The translations under genes and the position numbers were made by a program. A model generated the notes under the pieces. The model saw only the letters and a program-made list of their open reading frames with translations, ran no database searches and was not told the origin of the DNA. A stretch of DNA of 64,000 nucleotides from Bog-564 sp035509915 (GTDB lineage Bacteria; Actinomycetota; Acidimicrobiia; Acidimicrobiales; UBA8190). Shown in pieces: positions 1-7,930 of the stretch; position 1 is the stretch's first letter; every line of letters starts with the position of its first letter. The stretch is taken from positions 1-64,000 of the forward strand of contig DATKIB010000075.1 of the NCBI GenBank assembly GCA_035509915.1, in the 5' to 3' direction.

Positions 1-57
1 CATCGTGTCGGCCAATTCGACGAACGTTTTGGCCAGCCACTCGTCGTGATCGTCCAT
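1..57 (-). CDS. GAF-ANTAR protein, N-terminal fragment (cut by window edge)
   Basis: Only the first 19 codons are in the window, from an ATG at 57-55 on the minus strand. The peptide begins MDDHDEWLAKTFVELADTM, which resembles the opening of actinobacterial GAF-ANTAR proteins, where a LAxTFVELADT segment precedes the sensory GAF domain. It lies 131 bases downstream of another GAF-ANTAR gene on the same strand, so the two may be tandem paralogues. If the call is right, it would sense a small ligand through GAF and bind RNA hairpins through ANTAR. The family call rests on a short fragment and on context. Confidence 0.55.
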   Translation of the reverse strand, partial: MDDHDEWLAKTFVELADTM

Positions 58-188
58 AGTCAACCCTCGATCACAAAGCTTGCTGACCCTAAGCATATCG
101 CCTCCGGCGGCGTCTCGGCGGGCCTCCAACGCTCCCCGCCCCGGGGCCTCCTGACGTCTTCGCAGGTGGTGGTTCGCATTTCCGAATG

Positions 189-881
189 TCACCTTTCGTC
201 GAGTCTCAGTTGGCCCGAAACCAAGTCGCCTGCCACCACCGCAACGGGTCGCTCGCTGGAGAATGCGAGGGCTCGAAGACGAACGAGCGCCTCGTCCAAG
301 GAGCACCCGAGTTGCACCGAGATCATGCCGGTCGCCTGGTGGACCACCGCCCTGTAGTCGAACACCTCGAGCGAGGCGGCTAGCACCTCGGAGCCCACTT
401 CCGACTGCATGGCGAGCACTTGATCTGCGACCAGGTGTCCCACCAATTCGAAATCTGCTTGGTTCTCGAATGGAGTCCCGTCGAAGCGGTAGGTGACGAT
501 GACGCCGAGCTTGATGTCGCCGAAGCCCAGAGGGAAGGCGCTCACAGTCCTGACGCCGAGGTTCCGAAGCATCGGCCAGAGATGAGGCCACGCCTCGCGC
601 GCGTGAACTTTGTCAGCAAAGATCGCCTTGCCCAGTTTGTGGGAGTCGACTCCGGGACCTTCGCCGAGCGTGAACTCCAGGTCTTGGACGACGAATGCGA
701 GCCAGTCGGACGACCCTGCGCCTGCCTGGGAGCCGGCAGGGTCCATCAGCGTCAAGTAGGCGCCGTCGACCGAAAGCACTCCTACGCAACGTATGCAGAT
801 GGTGTTGAGTGAAGCCGGCTCCTCATCGGTGAAGCGTGAGAGTTGGTCCTTGACGTGCTGTACGTCGTCAGGGTTCAACAA
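189..881 (-). CDS. GAF and ANTAR domain transcription antitermination regulator
   Basis: 230 residues. Residues about 15-155 form a GAF sensor fold (LGEGPGVD, RTVSAFPL and LGVIVTYR are typical strands and loops). Residues about 175-225 are an ANTAR RNA-binding domain (HQATGMISVQLGCSLDEALV followed by an LRALAFSS helix). ANTAR proteins bind paired hexaloop hairpins in leader RNAs and prevent termination, so this is a probable cytoplasmic antiterminator. The first usable codon after the upstream in-frame stop is TTG at 881; no strong ribosome site precedes it, so the exact start is uncertain. The gene sits 46 bases after a lone receiver-domain gene and 131 bases before a second GAF-ANTAR gene, suggesting a small signalling operon. 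No RNA target was identified. Confidence 0.85.
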   Translation of the reverse strand: MLNPDDVQHVKDQLSRFTDEEPASLNTICIRCVGVLSVDGAYLTLMDPAGSQAGAGSSDWLAFVVQDLEFTLGEGPGVDSHKLGKAIFADKVHAREAWPHLWPMLRNLGVRTVSAFPLGFGDIKLGVIVTYRFDGTPFENQADFELVGHLVADQVLAMQSEVGSEVLAASLEVFDYRAVVHQATGMISVQLGCSLDEALVRLRALAFSSERPVAVVAGDLVSGQLRLDER

Positions 882-927
882 CTTGTCGCGTTCTCAAGAT
901 GCGACTGTCCGCGGTCCCGTTGATCGG

Positions 928-1350
928 TCAGGCCGAACGACGAGGTGAAGCTTCGCCGGCACTTGGCCCTCCGTTGAGGGCTCGGCCCACCAAGGCGATC
1001 AGCAAATCGGGAGCCAAGGGCTTTTGAACCTGCTGGAAGATCTTGTTGCCGAAAGGCCTCAGGTCGACATGGTCCAAGTCGAACGCCGAGAACACGATGA
1101 CAGGCGGAAGTTCTTCGACCGCGGCCAATACCGCCATGCCGTCGAGTTTTGGCATGCGTATGTCCAACACGAGCGCACCAACCCTATGACGGTCGAGTTG
1201 TCGGAGAGCGTCCTGGCCGTCTCCGGCTTCGATCACACTGTGGCCAGCCGAGCGCAGGACGTCGGCTGTGCTCGAGCGAACGGCCTCATCGTCATCGACC
1301 ACCAGGACGTGCGCCGACGTTTCGTCATGACTCCACGGGGTAGCACCCAC
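928..1350 (-). CDS. Single-domain response regulator (receiver)
   Basis: 140 residues forming one CheY-like receiver domain with no output domain. The acidic pocket is VVDDDE near residues 17-22, the phospho-acceptor Asp is in LVLDIRMPKLDG near residue 62, the switch Ser is in VIVFSAFD and the invariant Lys is in VQKP near residue 110. All canonical residues are present, so it should accept phosphate. Output must pass through a partner, and the adjacent GAF-ANTAR proteins are candidates by proximity only. No histidine kinase is in view. A 210-base untranslated gap (1351-1560) lies upstream and shows no other feature I can support. Confidence 0.88.
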   Translation of the reverse strand: MGATPWSHDETSAHVLVVDDDEAVRSSTADVLRSAGHSVIEAGDGQDALRQLDRHRVGALVLDIRMPKLDGMAVLAAVEELPPVIVFSAFDLDHVDLRPFGNKIFQQVQKPLAPDLLIALVGRALNGGPSAGEASPRRSA

Positions 1351-1560
1351 TGCCTTCTTCCCCCTTCATCCGTCGATCGGCGGCGTGGGTACGGAGAGGC
1401 GTGGTCTGGGCCAACCCGAAGGTCAAACCCGTGCTCAGGTCGTCAAAGTGAATGGTACTCCTAAACGAGCCTGATTAGAAGCGCCCAGGCCTTGGGTGTG
1501 TGCAGGGCGGGCTGATGGCGAGCTATCCCTGCTGGGCGAGCAAATGCGCCCGCGTGTCGG

Positions 1561-2082
1561 TCATCCCGCAGACCAGCGAGGGTCCCGCCCCATGAACCCC
1601 AAGAGCCGGTCCTGGACTCTGGCGTCCTGTTGTACCGGAACCGAAGGACCGAACATGTCGCTCTCCTCGAACTGCTCTCGGTGACCCAGGGCTCGCTCGA
1701 GCCCGATCTGACAGAGACGCGGGTCCAGGGTCACCTCCGTGCGCACCGCTCTGGCGAGGTCCCAGGTGTGCACGAGGACGTCCGTGGTGAGCACACCCAA
1801 GAGCGATTCTCGCTTCGGATCGACCACTCCCGGGCGGGACAAGGTGGAGAACAGCGCGTCCACGGTCACGGCCCAGCGGGCCTCGGGGTCGTCCTTTGGA
1901 CGGTCGGGCTTGGCTTCGAGTGGACCCAACAACAGCACGTCGTGGAAGCCGATGACGTGCTCGAGCACTCCGCGTGCGTCCCATTCCGTGCACGGTGAGG
2001 GCGCATCCCACCTCCCTGCAGCAGAGAGAACTGCGGTGGTGAACCCGTCGCAGGCTTGGCGATGGTCTCGGACGACCTCCAT
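1561..2082 (-). CDS. TIGR03086-type DinB-like metal-binding protein
   Basis: 173 residues from an ATG at 2082 preceded by a strong GGAGGAG ribosome site, which favours this start over upstream in-frame codons. The protein has the DinB/maleylpyruvate isomerase-like four-helix fold: PCTEWDARGVLEHVIGFHD (first metal-ligand His region) and VHTWDLARA (the HTWDLA signature of TIGR03086). These proteins bind a divalent metal and are often thiol-dependent transferases or isomerases, commonly mycothiol-linked in actinobacteria. The substrate cannot be told from sequence. The gene is divergent from a VOC protein at 2177, leaving a 94-base shared promoter region. Confidence 0.8.
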   Translation of the reverse strand: MEVVRDHRQACDGFTTAVLSAAGRWDAPSPCTEWDARGVLEHVIGFHDVLLLGPLEAKPDRPKDDPEARWAVTVDALFSTLSRPGVVDPKRESLLGVLTTDVLVHTWDLARAVRTEVTLDPRLCQIGLERALGHREQFEESDMFGPSVPVQQDARVQDRLLGFMGRDPRWSAG

Positions 2083-2176
2083 CACTTCGATCTCCTCCGG
2101 CTGGTAGCTGACCGTCCAATCATGGCCGACTCGTTTGGCCGCTCGGAAGCTCATCGGGCGCATAGAGTCCCATGGC

Positions 2177-2545
2177 ATGGCATTGGCCCGATTGGGGTCG
2201 GTCTCGCTCGATTGTGCCGATCCCATCGCGCTCGGCTCCTTCTGGGCACAGCTCCTCGGGGGTGAGGTCGCCTATTCGAGCGACGACTTCGTGGCCGTCA
2301 GGACCGACCGCGGATGGATCTCCGCAGTTCGGGTCGCTGGTTTCGAGCCGCCCACGTGGCCCGACGGTGATCGGCCGAAGCAGATCCACCTCGATCTCGC
2401 CGTAGACGATCTGGATGCGGCCGAGGCAGAGGCGACCGGACTCGGCGCCAGCCGCGCCCGCGAGCAGCCGGCGCCGGAGCGATGGCGAGTGCTGCTCGAC
2501 CCTGCGGGCCACCCCTTCTGTCTCTCGACCCAGATCCCGGAGTGA
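2177..2545 (+). CDS. VOC (glyoxalase/bleomycin resistance-like) family protein
   Basis: 122 residues from ATG 2177. The betaalphabetabetabeta module is visible: LGSVSLDCADPIALGSFWAQ at the start, the substrate-cavity segment IHLDLAVDDLDAAEAEA in the middle and LLDPAGHPFCL at the end. This is the common actinobacterial glyoxalase_6 form with one VOC pseudo-repeat pair. Members are metal-dependent or metal-free dioxygenases, isomerases or resistance proteins, and the reaction here is unknown. Upstream in-frame codons extend the frame to 2135 but would run into the divergent gene's promoter region, so 2177 is preferred. Confidence 0.8.
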   Translation: MALARLGSVSLDCADPIALGSFWAQLLGGEVAYSSDDFVAVRTDRGWISAVRVAGFEPPTWPDGDRPKQIHLDLAVDDLDAAEAEATGLGASRAREQPAPERWRVLLDPAGHPFCLSTQIPE

Positions 2546-2592
2546 TCGATCAGATCACGGACGTGGGCGGATGCGCGTGATGAGCTGACGCG

Positions 2593-3558
2593 TCAGGTCC
2601 TTTCGACAGTGCCCTGGTGGGGCACAGAACCGGTGCGCGCCAGCCACATCGCCTCCCATGCCGTCGTCTTGCGCGCCGGCTCTGGGAGCACCTGCGCGCC
2701 TGGGAGCTCCCCGGCCGCCTCGGCCTGCGCTGCGCGGTCATCTCGGTGGTCGTCTCGCATCGCCTGCCGCTCCTCCGAGCGCACCCATTGCAAGAAGATG
2801 GGTATGAAGCCTCCGATGGTGGATAGCTCCGTGCCCGCCCAGAGGAGGCCACCACCGGCGTGCGTGCTCGCCAGGGTGTACATGGACGCTATGGGCTGCT
2901 GTTGGCCGAGTATCGCGATCCCCAGGAAGGCCTCGAACGGGCCACCCAGGAGGATGTTGAGCATCCTCGCTCCGTAGCCCATCTTCCAGTGCACGATGGG
3001 GTCGGTCCCCACCATCGGCCACCAGTAGAGACATCCGCTCGCGAGGAAGGCCAGGTTCAGGACGTCCATCAGCGCCATGTGCCGCATGGCGATCCCGACG
3101 AGCGGGGTCAGGAAGAACCCGAGCATGCCCCCGAAGTAGAAGAGCCATACGACGACAGGATTCGTGATGCCGGCAAACCATCGTGAACGCAGGACCCCGA
3201 GCCACAGCACCTTGGTCCGACGATTCGAGGTCTGGAGCAAGAGCGTCGACGGAGCACCGAGGGCGAGGAGCACAGGGGCCATGACCATGAGGAGCAGGTG
3301 CTGAAGGACGTGCGCCTCGAAGTAGCTTCCGGCGAACGTGGCGACAGGTGACTGCAGCGCCAGGTCGATCATGACCAGGCCGAGAAGGAAGGAGCCGCGT
3401 CTGGCGGTCGGCCAATTCCGGCCCCGCACGGCCAAGCGCCAGTCCGATCGCAGGTACCAGTAGGCGGCCGCGACGAGGCAAGCCACTACGACCAGGGGGA
3501 ACGGGCCCCACTGCCACGCGGTGAGCGCGCTGTGAGCCGTGAACCTCACCATGTTCAT
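2593..3558 (-). CDS. ctaG: Cytochrome c oxidase assembly protein, CtaG (caa3) family
   Basis: 321 residues with about seven transmembrane helices. The CtaG_caa3 family is recognised from HVLQHLLLMVMAPVLLALGAP near residues 85-105 with its conserved His pair, followed by LFYFGGMLGFFL and CLYWWPMVGTDP. This family assists copper insertion and assembly of the aa3/caa3 oxidase in the membrane. The C-terminal 70 residues are charged and probably cytoplasmic. It is the last gene of a minus-strand cluster with a Sco-domain fusion, a lipoprotein and a zinc-finger anti-sigma, consistent with a job in oxidase metallation. A second ATG two codons later is an equally possible start. Confidence 0.88.
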   Translation of the reverse strand: MNMVRFTAHSALTAWQWGPFPLVVVACLVAAAYWYLRSDWRLAVRGRNWPTARRGSFLLGLVMIDLALQSPVATFAGSYFEAHVLQHLLLMVMAPVLLALGAPSTLLLQTSNRRTKVLWLGVLRSRWFAGITNPVVVWLFYFGGMLGFFLTPLVGIAMRHMALMDVLNLAFLASGCLYWWPMVGTDPIVHWKMGYGARMLNILLGGPFEAFLGIAILGQQQPIASMYTLASTHAGGGLLWAGTELSTIGGFIPIFLQWVRSEERQAMRDDHRDDRAAQAEAAGELPGAQVLPEPARKTTAWEAMWLARTGSVPHQGTVERT

Positions 3559-3621
3559 GCCGGGCCTCGATGTCGGACCCCTCGGGTGTCGCGGTAGCGG
3601 TACATGCGGTCCAAGGTCCTA

Positions 3622-4098
3622 TCAGCGACCTGGCCCGCCGTGGGCGAAGTGGAGTCCCGCGGTGCACGGAGTTCGCAGGTGCGACGGCACGAGACGAGGG
3701 TTGGCGCCGGCTCCGAGAGGCAGGGCGACGGAGAGGACGAGCACCGGCGCGGCTGCCACCCCCCAGCGCAACATGCGCCGAGGCGACACAACCTCTCTCC
3801 ACGGTCGGGCCTTGGTCGACGCGGGTTGCGAGCCGAGGTCCTCCCGCAGAACCTCCGACAACATCGGCACGAGCCCTTCGGGGACGGGCCTCGGGCTCGT
3901 GACGCCGCTTCGACGCGCCAGGTCCGACATCTCGAGCTGGACCCGGCGGCATTCGTCGCAGCCGTCCACGTGCGCCGACACCACGCCGCCGGCCAGATCC
4001 GAGAGCTCCTCGTCGAAGCGAGCGGACATGGCCTGGCGGATCTCGTCACAGCCGACGCCGAGATGCAGGACCGAGATTCCGGCGTGTCGTCGTGTCAT
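3622..4098 (-). CDS. Zinc-finger (zf-HC2) anti-sigma factor
   Basis: 158 residues. The N-terminal anti-sigma zinc finger is visible as CDEIRQAMSARFDEEL near residues 17-32 and HVDGCDECRR near residues 46-55 (the HxxxCxxC ligand set). One hydrophobic helix near residues 110-130 (AAAPVLVLSVALPLGAG) would anchor it in the membrane, followed by a short outer tail. Zf-HC2 proteins hold an ECF sigma factor inactive until a signal releases it. The probable partner is the divergent ECF sigma at 7292-7873, three genes away. The ATG at 4098 lies 5 bases after the stop of the lipoprotein gene, so the genes are likely co-transcribed. A longer upstream frame exists but overlaps the lipoprotein gene entirely. 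Confidence 0.78.
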   Translation of the reverse strand: MTRRHAGISVLHLGVGCDEIRQAMSARFDEELSDLAGGVVSAHVDGCDECRRVQLEMSDLARRSGVTSPRPVPEGLVPMLSEVLREDLGSQPASTKARPWREVVSPRRMLRWGVAAAPVLVLSVALPLGAGANPRLVPSHLRTPCTAGLHFAHGGPGR

Positions 4099-4103
4099 GG
4101 CAT

Positions 4104-5300
4104 TCAACCCGAAGTGCCGAACTGGATGGGGACATTGATCATCTGAGTCTGCTGCCAGCTGCTCGAACCGCTCCCCAGCGTCCACACTCTGAGCAAAGTG
4201 TCGGTCACCACCAGGGCCTGCGCGATGCCCCCGCCTCCGAACGCGAGCGTGGCGGTCTTCGCCGGGGGAGCCGGAAGCTCGTCCCATGCCGAGCCCGGGC
4301 CGTCGACGAGCATCGCCCTCTGCGGACCCGAGGAACCCTTCATCAGCACGAAGATCCCACCAGGCTCGGCATGACCGAAGGATTCGATCTGATCCGACAT
4401 CTCCAGCGCCAAAGGACCTGACACCGTCCATGATCCGGCGGCCCCCTCCCAGCACGCAAACAGCTCCGTCCGAGAGCTGGTAGCCGCCCCGAGCAGCGCC
4501 ACGAGCCCGGAGGAGCTGGGCCAAATGCCGAGCACCTGCACCGAGGCGTTCGCGACTTCGGCCGGCATGGGGGGACCACTCAACTCGTAGCCGGCAGCTT
4601 CTCCCGCGAAGATCCCCGCCTCGCCGTGCCGGGTGCAGTTGGCTCCTATGACCGGGGAGGCTCCCAGGTACGCCACGGCGGTCATCGAACTTGGATCACA
4701 TGTCCTTCGCGAGGCCGATTCGAGCGAGGAAGTTGTCGCAACCGTCGTCCAGTCCGACAGGCTGCCGTCGGTCGAGAGCAACTCCTCACCACTTCTGGAT
4801 TCGACGAGAGCGAGAGCTTGCCCGGCAGGTCCGAGCGCAAGGGTGTCGGGAAAGGGCGCGAGCCCGCTCGTCAGCAAACCGTTCGACCACGACGCTCCAC
4901 TGTCCGTTGTGACGATTAGCGGAGAATAGGTCAAATGGTTCGAAGGCCGAACTCCGACGAGGACGCTGTCTCCTTCGGTCGCGAGAGCCAGTCCGCCATT
5001 GGACGCGGCGCCCGTGGCCTCGACGTGGTTGGACCAGCTCTGGCTCGTGGCAGGGCGAAAGAACAGCTGCCAGAAGGTGTTCAGGGGCTGGTCGAGATGT
5101 CCCATCGGGAGGACGACCCAGCTTCCGTCGGAGGCCGAGATCGAGGTCACCGACGGCACCGAGAGGGGAGCCGGGCCGTCCGTTGCGGTCGGCCCCGGCC
5201 GGCCCGAGCAGGCCGCGAGACCGATAGCGAGAAGCGCGGAGCCTGCAGCGACCGCAGGAGCCCGCCGAACGCGCATCGCCACACAGTCGCGCTTTCTCAC
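4104..5300 (-). CDS. Secreted lipoprotein with BNR/sialidase-like beta-propeller repeats
   Basis: 398 residues. A lipobox (LLAIGLAAC) follows a positively charged N-terminus, predicting a lipid-anchored extracytoplasmic protein cleaved before the Cys near residue 31. The body carries BNR-like repeats such as VTTDSGASWSNG and LLSTDGSLSDWTTV, typical of beta-propeller sialidase-like folds, but no sialidase catalytic set can be identified. The GTG at 5300 overlaps the stop of the upstream Sco fusion as GTGA; an ATG eight codons later (5276) would also give a good signal peptide. In this operon it may act in sensing or copper handling outside the membrane, but that is inference. Confidence 0.72.
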   Translation of the reverse strand: MRKRDCVAMRVRRAPAVAAGSALLAIGLAACSGRPGPTATDGPAPLSVPSVTSISASDGSWVVLPMGHLDQPLNTFWQLFFRPATSQSWSNHVEATGAASNGGLALATEGDSVLVGVRPSNHLTYSPLIVTTDSGASWSNGLLTSGLAPFPDTLALGPAGQALALVESRSGEELLSTDGSLSDWTTVATTSSLESASRRTCDPSSMTAVAYLGASPVIGANCTRHGEAGIFAGEAAGYELSGPPMPAEVANASVQVLGIWPSSSGLVALLGAATSSRTELFACWEGAAGSWTVSGPLALEMSDQIESFGHAEPGGIFVLMKGSSGPQRAMLVDGPGSAWDELPAPPAKTATLAFGGGGIAQALVVTDTLLRVWTLGSGSSSWQQTQMINVPIQFGTSG

Positions 5301-7129
5301 GATCCCATGGCGCTTCGGATCGCGTTCGAGAGGGTGACCGAGAAGGAGGATCGGGTCGCCTCTGACGCAGGCCCAGGGTCAGTGTTCAAGATGTAACGGG
5401 TGCGGCCGTCGGAGCCGATCACGTCTGCGAACTCGCTGTGGGCGATCATCGCGCCGCCAGGGGCGAACTGCACCTGGGCGCCGAAGGAGCTCCACACCCG
5501 TTCGAGCTGCTCGAGAGAACCCGTCAGATAGAGCCAGTTGGAGACGTGCTCGAGACCTTCCTGCTGGTCGAAGGCGCGTAGGTAGTCGGCCGTGACGTAT
5601 CGAGGATTCGCGTCGATGGCGACGAGCTCGACTCGGGACGAGTCGCTACCCAAGAGCCGATCTGCGGCTCGGAACTCCTGCGCGATGATCGGACAGTCCG
5701 AGGTGCAGACGGGGTCGAGGAAGGTGAGCGCCACGGTCTTTCCGCGCAACGCCTCGAGCGATACGGCGCGGTCGAACTGGTCTATGAGGTTGAATCCAGG
5801 CGCCCGGCTGTCCACGGCATTGGGTTTCCCGTCGATGGCCTGGGCGAGGATGGGATCTGCATGAGGGTTCGTCGCCGCCACTGCCATCGGAGCGGCCCCG
5901 ACGACCGTGATCCCGACCGCTGCGAGCGCTGCCACCGACCTGAACGCGTACGCGGGATCGACTCTCATGCGCTCGCGCCACGAGAGGGTCGAGGTCGAGT
6001 TGATCGCCACCACGTTCTCGGAGGCTGGTCGAGGCGACCTCGTGAGCGCGAGATAGCCCGAGACGAAGAGCAGCGCCATAGGGATCATCGAGTTGGGGTC
6101 GGTGCCGACTCCACCGAGGAACCCGAGATCCTCTATGAGCACCCAATCAGCCAGACACAGGACGGCGCCCGCCAGCACGCCGATCAGCACGAGTCGCGGT
6201 CTCGCCGAGAGGAACGACACCCCGATCAGCGTCAGGGCGATCACCACGAAGAGGTTCACCCCCCAGCCGTGGGCCGCATCGAATCGCGCGAAGGCGTTCA
6301 CCCATGACGACAGGAGATGCGGCTGGGGGATTTGAGCCATCTGCTGCACCATGCCGGTGAGGGTTCCCGCAGACGCACTGTGTGCAAGCTGCCCCTGCCA
6401 GAACCCACGGCCCGGCCAGGCCTGCAGGAGCGCCATGCCGACGAAGAAGACACCGAGCGCTCGGAGGAGCAGCTTGCCGAGGAGCGGAGTCGCCCACGCG
6501 CGCCGGGGGAGCGCGATCAGGACGCCGGCTACGCAGTAGAAGAGCACGGCACCCGGAGCACCGAAGAGCCAGGTGAGCCCCGGTGCGAAGATCTGCCCGA
6601 AGGCCTCTCCGAAGACCCACACGGTCACTCCCCATCCGACACCGGCGAGCCCAGCGAGGCGCGACCAGTTGCCTCGCGACGCAGCGAGCAACCAGGCGCC
6701 GATGCCTATCTGGATCCACACGGCCGCGGCCGGCGCGGCGATCGGGTGATAGCTCCAGATCGTGGCCATGGCGTTCACGACGTGCTGTACCCACGTCGGC
6801 GAGGCGGCAGCCGCCGGCCGGATCACCTGCGGGGCCATGCCGAGAGGCATGGAGGCCTGGGCCTGGAGGATCCCGTCGAAGATCCAGATGAGCCCGAACG
6901 AGATTCGAAGGAGCCGCCTTGCCGCCGGCTCGGGGATCGCCGGGATGCCCGCGGCGGGTTCGGCTCCGGACTGGGCCCGGCGAAGCTGGGCACTGCGAAG
7001 GAAGTTCCAGGCGAACGCGAGCACGGCGAGGATTGCGAGGACGATCAGGCCCTGATGGACGAGCTGGGCGTGGAACGCGGAGACGACCGTGGGGTCGTTC
7101 GAGTTGAGCCCTGTGCCCATGCCCGGCAT
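5297..7129 (-). CDS. Polytopic membrane protein fused to a Sco1/SenC thioredoxin-like domain
   Basis: 610 residues from an ATG with a good AGGAGGG ribosome site. Residues 1 to about 420 hold roughly nine to eleven hydrophobic segments of no family I can name (FGLIWIFDGILQAQASMPLG is distinctive). Residues about 440-610 are a Sco-type domain: DPVCTSDCPII has the CxxxC copper ligands near residue 494, and MIAHSEFADVIGSDGR has the third ligand, His. Sco proteins deliver copper to, or reduce, the CuA site of cytochrome oxidase. Sco is normally a single-anchor protein, so tethering it to a large membrane domain is unusual. It heads an operon with an anti-sigma factor and ctaG and is divergent from an ECF sigma gene. 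Confidence 0.82.
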   Translation of the reverse strand: MPGMGTGLNSNDPTVVSAFHAQLVHQGLIVLAILAVLAFAWNFLRSAQLRRAQSGAEPAAGIPAIPEPAARRLLRISFGLIWIFDGILQAQASMPLGMAPQVIRPAAAASPTWVQHVVNAMATIWSYHPIAAPAAAVWIQIGIGAWLLAASRGNWSRLAGLAGVGWGVTVWVFGEAFGQIFAPGLTWLFGAPGAVLFYCVAGVLIALPRRAWATPLLGKLLLRALGVFFVGMALLQAWPGRGFWQGQLAHSASAGTLTGMVQQMAQIPQPHLLSSWVNAFARFDAAHGWGVNLFVVIALTLIGVSFLSARPRLVLIGVLAGAVLCLADWVLIEDLGFLGGVGTDPNSMIPMALLFVSGYLALTRSPRPASENVVAINSTSTLSWRERMRVDPAYAFRSVAALAAVGITVVGAAPMAVAATNPHADPILAQAIDGKPNAVDSRAPGFNLIDQFDRAVSLEALRGKTVALTFLDPVCTSDCPIIAQEFRAADRLLGSDSSRVELVAIDANPRYVTADYLRAFDQQEGLEHVSNWLYLTGSLEQLERVWSSFGAQVQFAPGGAMIAHSEFADVIGSDGRTRYILNTDPGPASEATRSSFSVTLSNAIRSAMGS

Positions 7130-7291
7130 GAACGATCCCTCCTGGACCTACGTTGTCGAAATGAGCCGAAATGCCACGAAGACAGATGACAGCTTCGGGC
7201 TCGAGTCGCCTCGCCTGGTGGTTAGTCGAACGGAAGGTGCTCGAAGTTCCCGAGAACCTGCTGATGTCTGGTTGGAAGGTGAGACCTGCCG

Positions 7292-7873
7292 GTGCTTAGG
7301 GTGAGCGCCGTGGACCGGCTCACCCATTTCGCGCTGCGGGCGCGCGGAGGTGACGAACAGGCCCTGGAGAGCTTCGTCGAGGCCACGTACGACGAGGTCT
7401 GGCGTCTGTGTGCCTCGCTAGTCGATGCCCAGAGCGCGGACGACATCGCTCAAGAGACCTTCGTCCGGGCGGTCCGGGCGCTCCGGAGCTTCAGAGGTGA
7501 AGCCTCGGCACGAACCTGGCTGCTGTCGATTGCCCGGCACACCTGCTCGGACGAGGTGCGCTCGATGATCCGGCGTCGTCGTCGCGATTCTCACCTGCTC
7601 GAAAAGAGACGAGAGGGCTCGGTACCGGATGCGAGCCACTCGGCCGGATGGTTGGATCTCGTGAGCGGGCTCGAGCCTGACCGCAGAGCCGCGTTCGTGC
7701 TGACGCAAGTGCTCGGATTGTCCTACGAGGAAGCCGCCCGGGTGTGCGAGTGCCCTCTGGGTACGATCCGCTCGCGCGTGGCGAGAGCGCGAAAGCAATT
7801 GATCGGCCAGCTCCAACAGTCGGACCTCGAGCGACCCCGTCCAGCGAAGCCCACGACGTTGGGCGGGTGCTGA
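7292..7873 (+). CDS. ECF sigma factor (RNA polymerase sigma-70 family)
   Basis: 193 residues. Region 2 is SADDIAQETFVRAVRALRSF followed by ASARTWLLSIARHTCSDEVR. Region 4 is the C-terminal helix-turn-helix LSYEEAARVCECPLGTIRSR. The overall pattern (SxARTWLLSIAR) recalls the SigC/SigL-like groups of actinobacteria. It directs RNA polymerase to specific promoters and is probably controlled by the zinc-finger anti-sigma in the divergent operon; targets would include the Sco/CtaG operon. Three in-frame GTG codons (7292, 7301, 7310) are possible starts; a GGAAGG near 7275 supports 7292. The 162-base divergent gap should contain both promoters, but no clear consensus was seen. Confidence 0.88.
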   Translation: MLRVSAVDRLTHFALRARGGDEQALESFVEATYDEVWRLCASLVDAQSADDIAQETFVRAVRALRSFRGEASARTWLLSIARHTCSDEVRSMIRRRRRDSHLLEKRREGSVPDASHSAGWLDLVSGLEPDRRAAFVLTQVLGLSYEEAARVCECPLGTIRSRVARARKQLIGQLQQSDLERPRPAKPTTLGGC

Positions 7874-7930
7874 GCAACAGGCTTATTCGCCCTTCGACGG
7901 TCCCCCACTGCCGGAAGTGCCCCGCCTACG

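Noticed and set aside
58..188. ANTAR target hairpins in the gap between the two GAF-ANTAR genes
   Set aside because: A TGCT/AGCA stem has a seven-base loop, not the required hexaloop with A1 and G4; no pair was found.
2738..3952. A 404-codon open frame antisense/out of frame to ctaG and the anti-sigma gene
   Set aside because: Arg/Pro/Gly-rich shadow of the real genes in very GC-rich DNA; no domain and no ribosome site.
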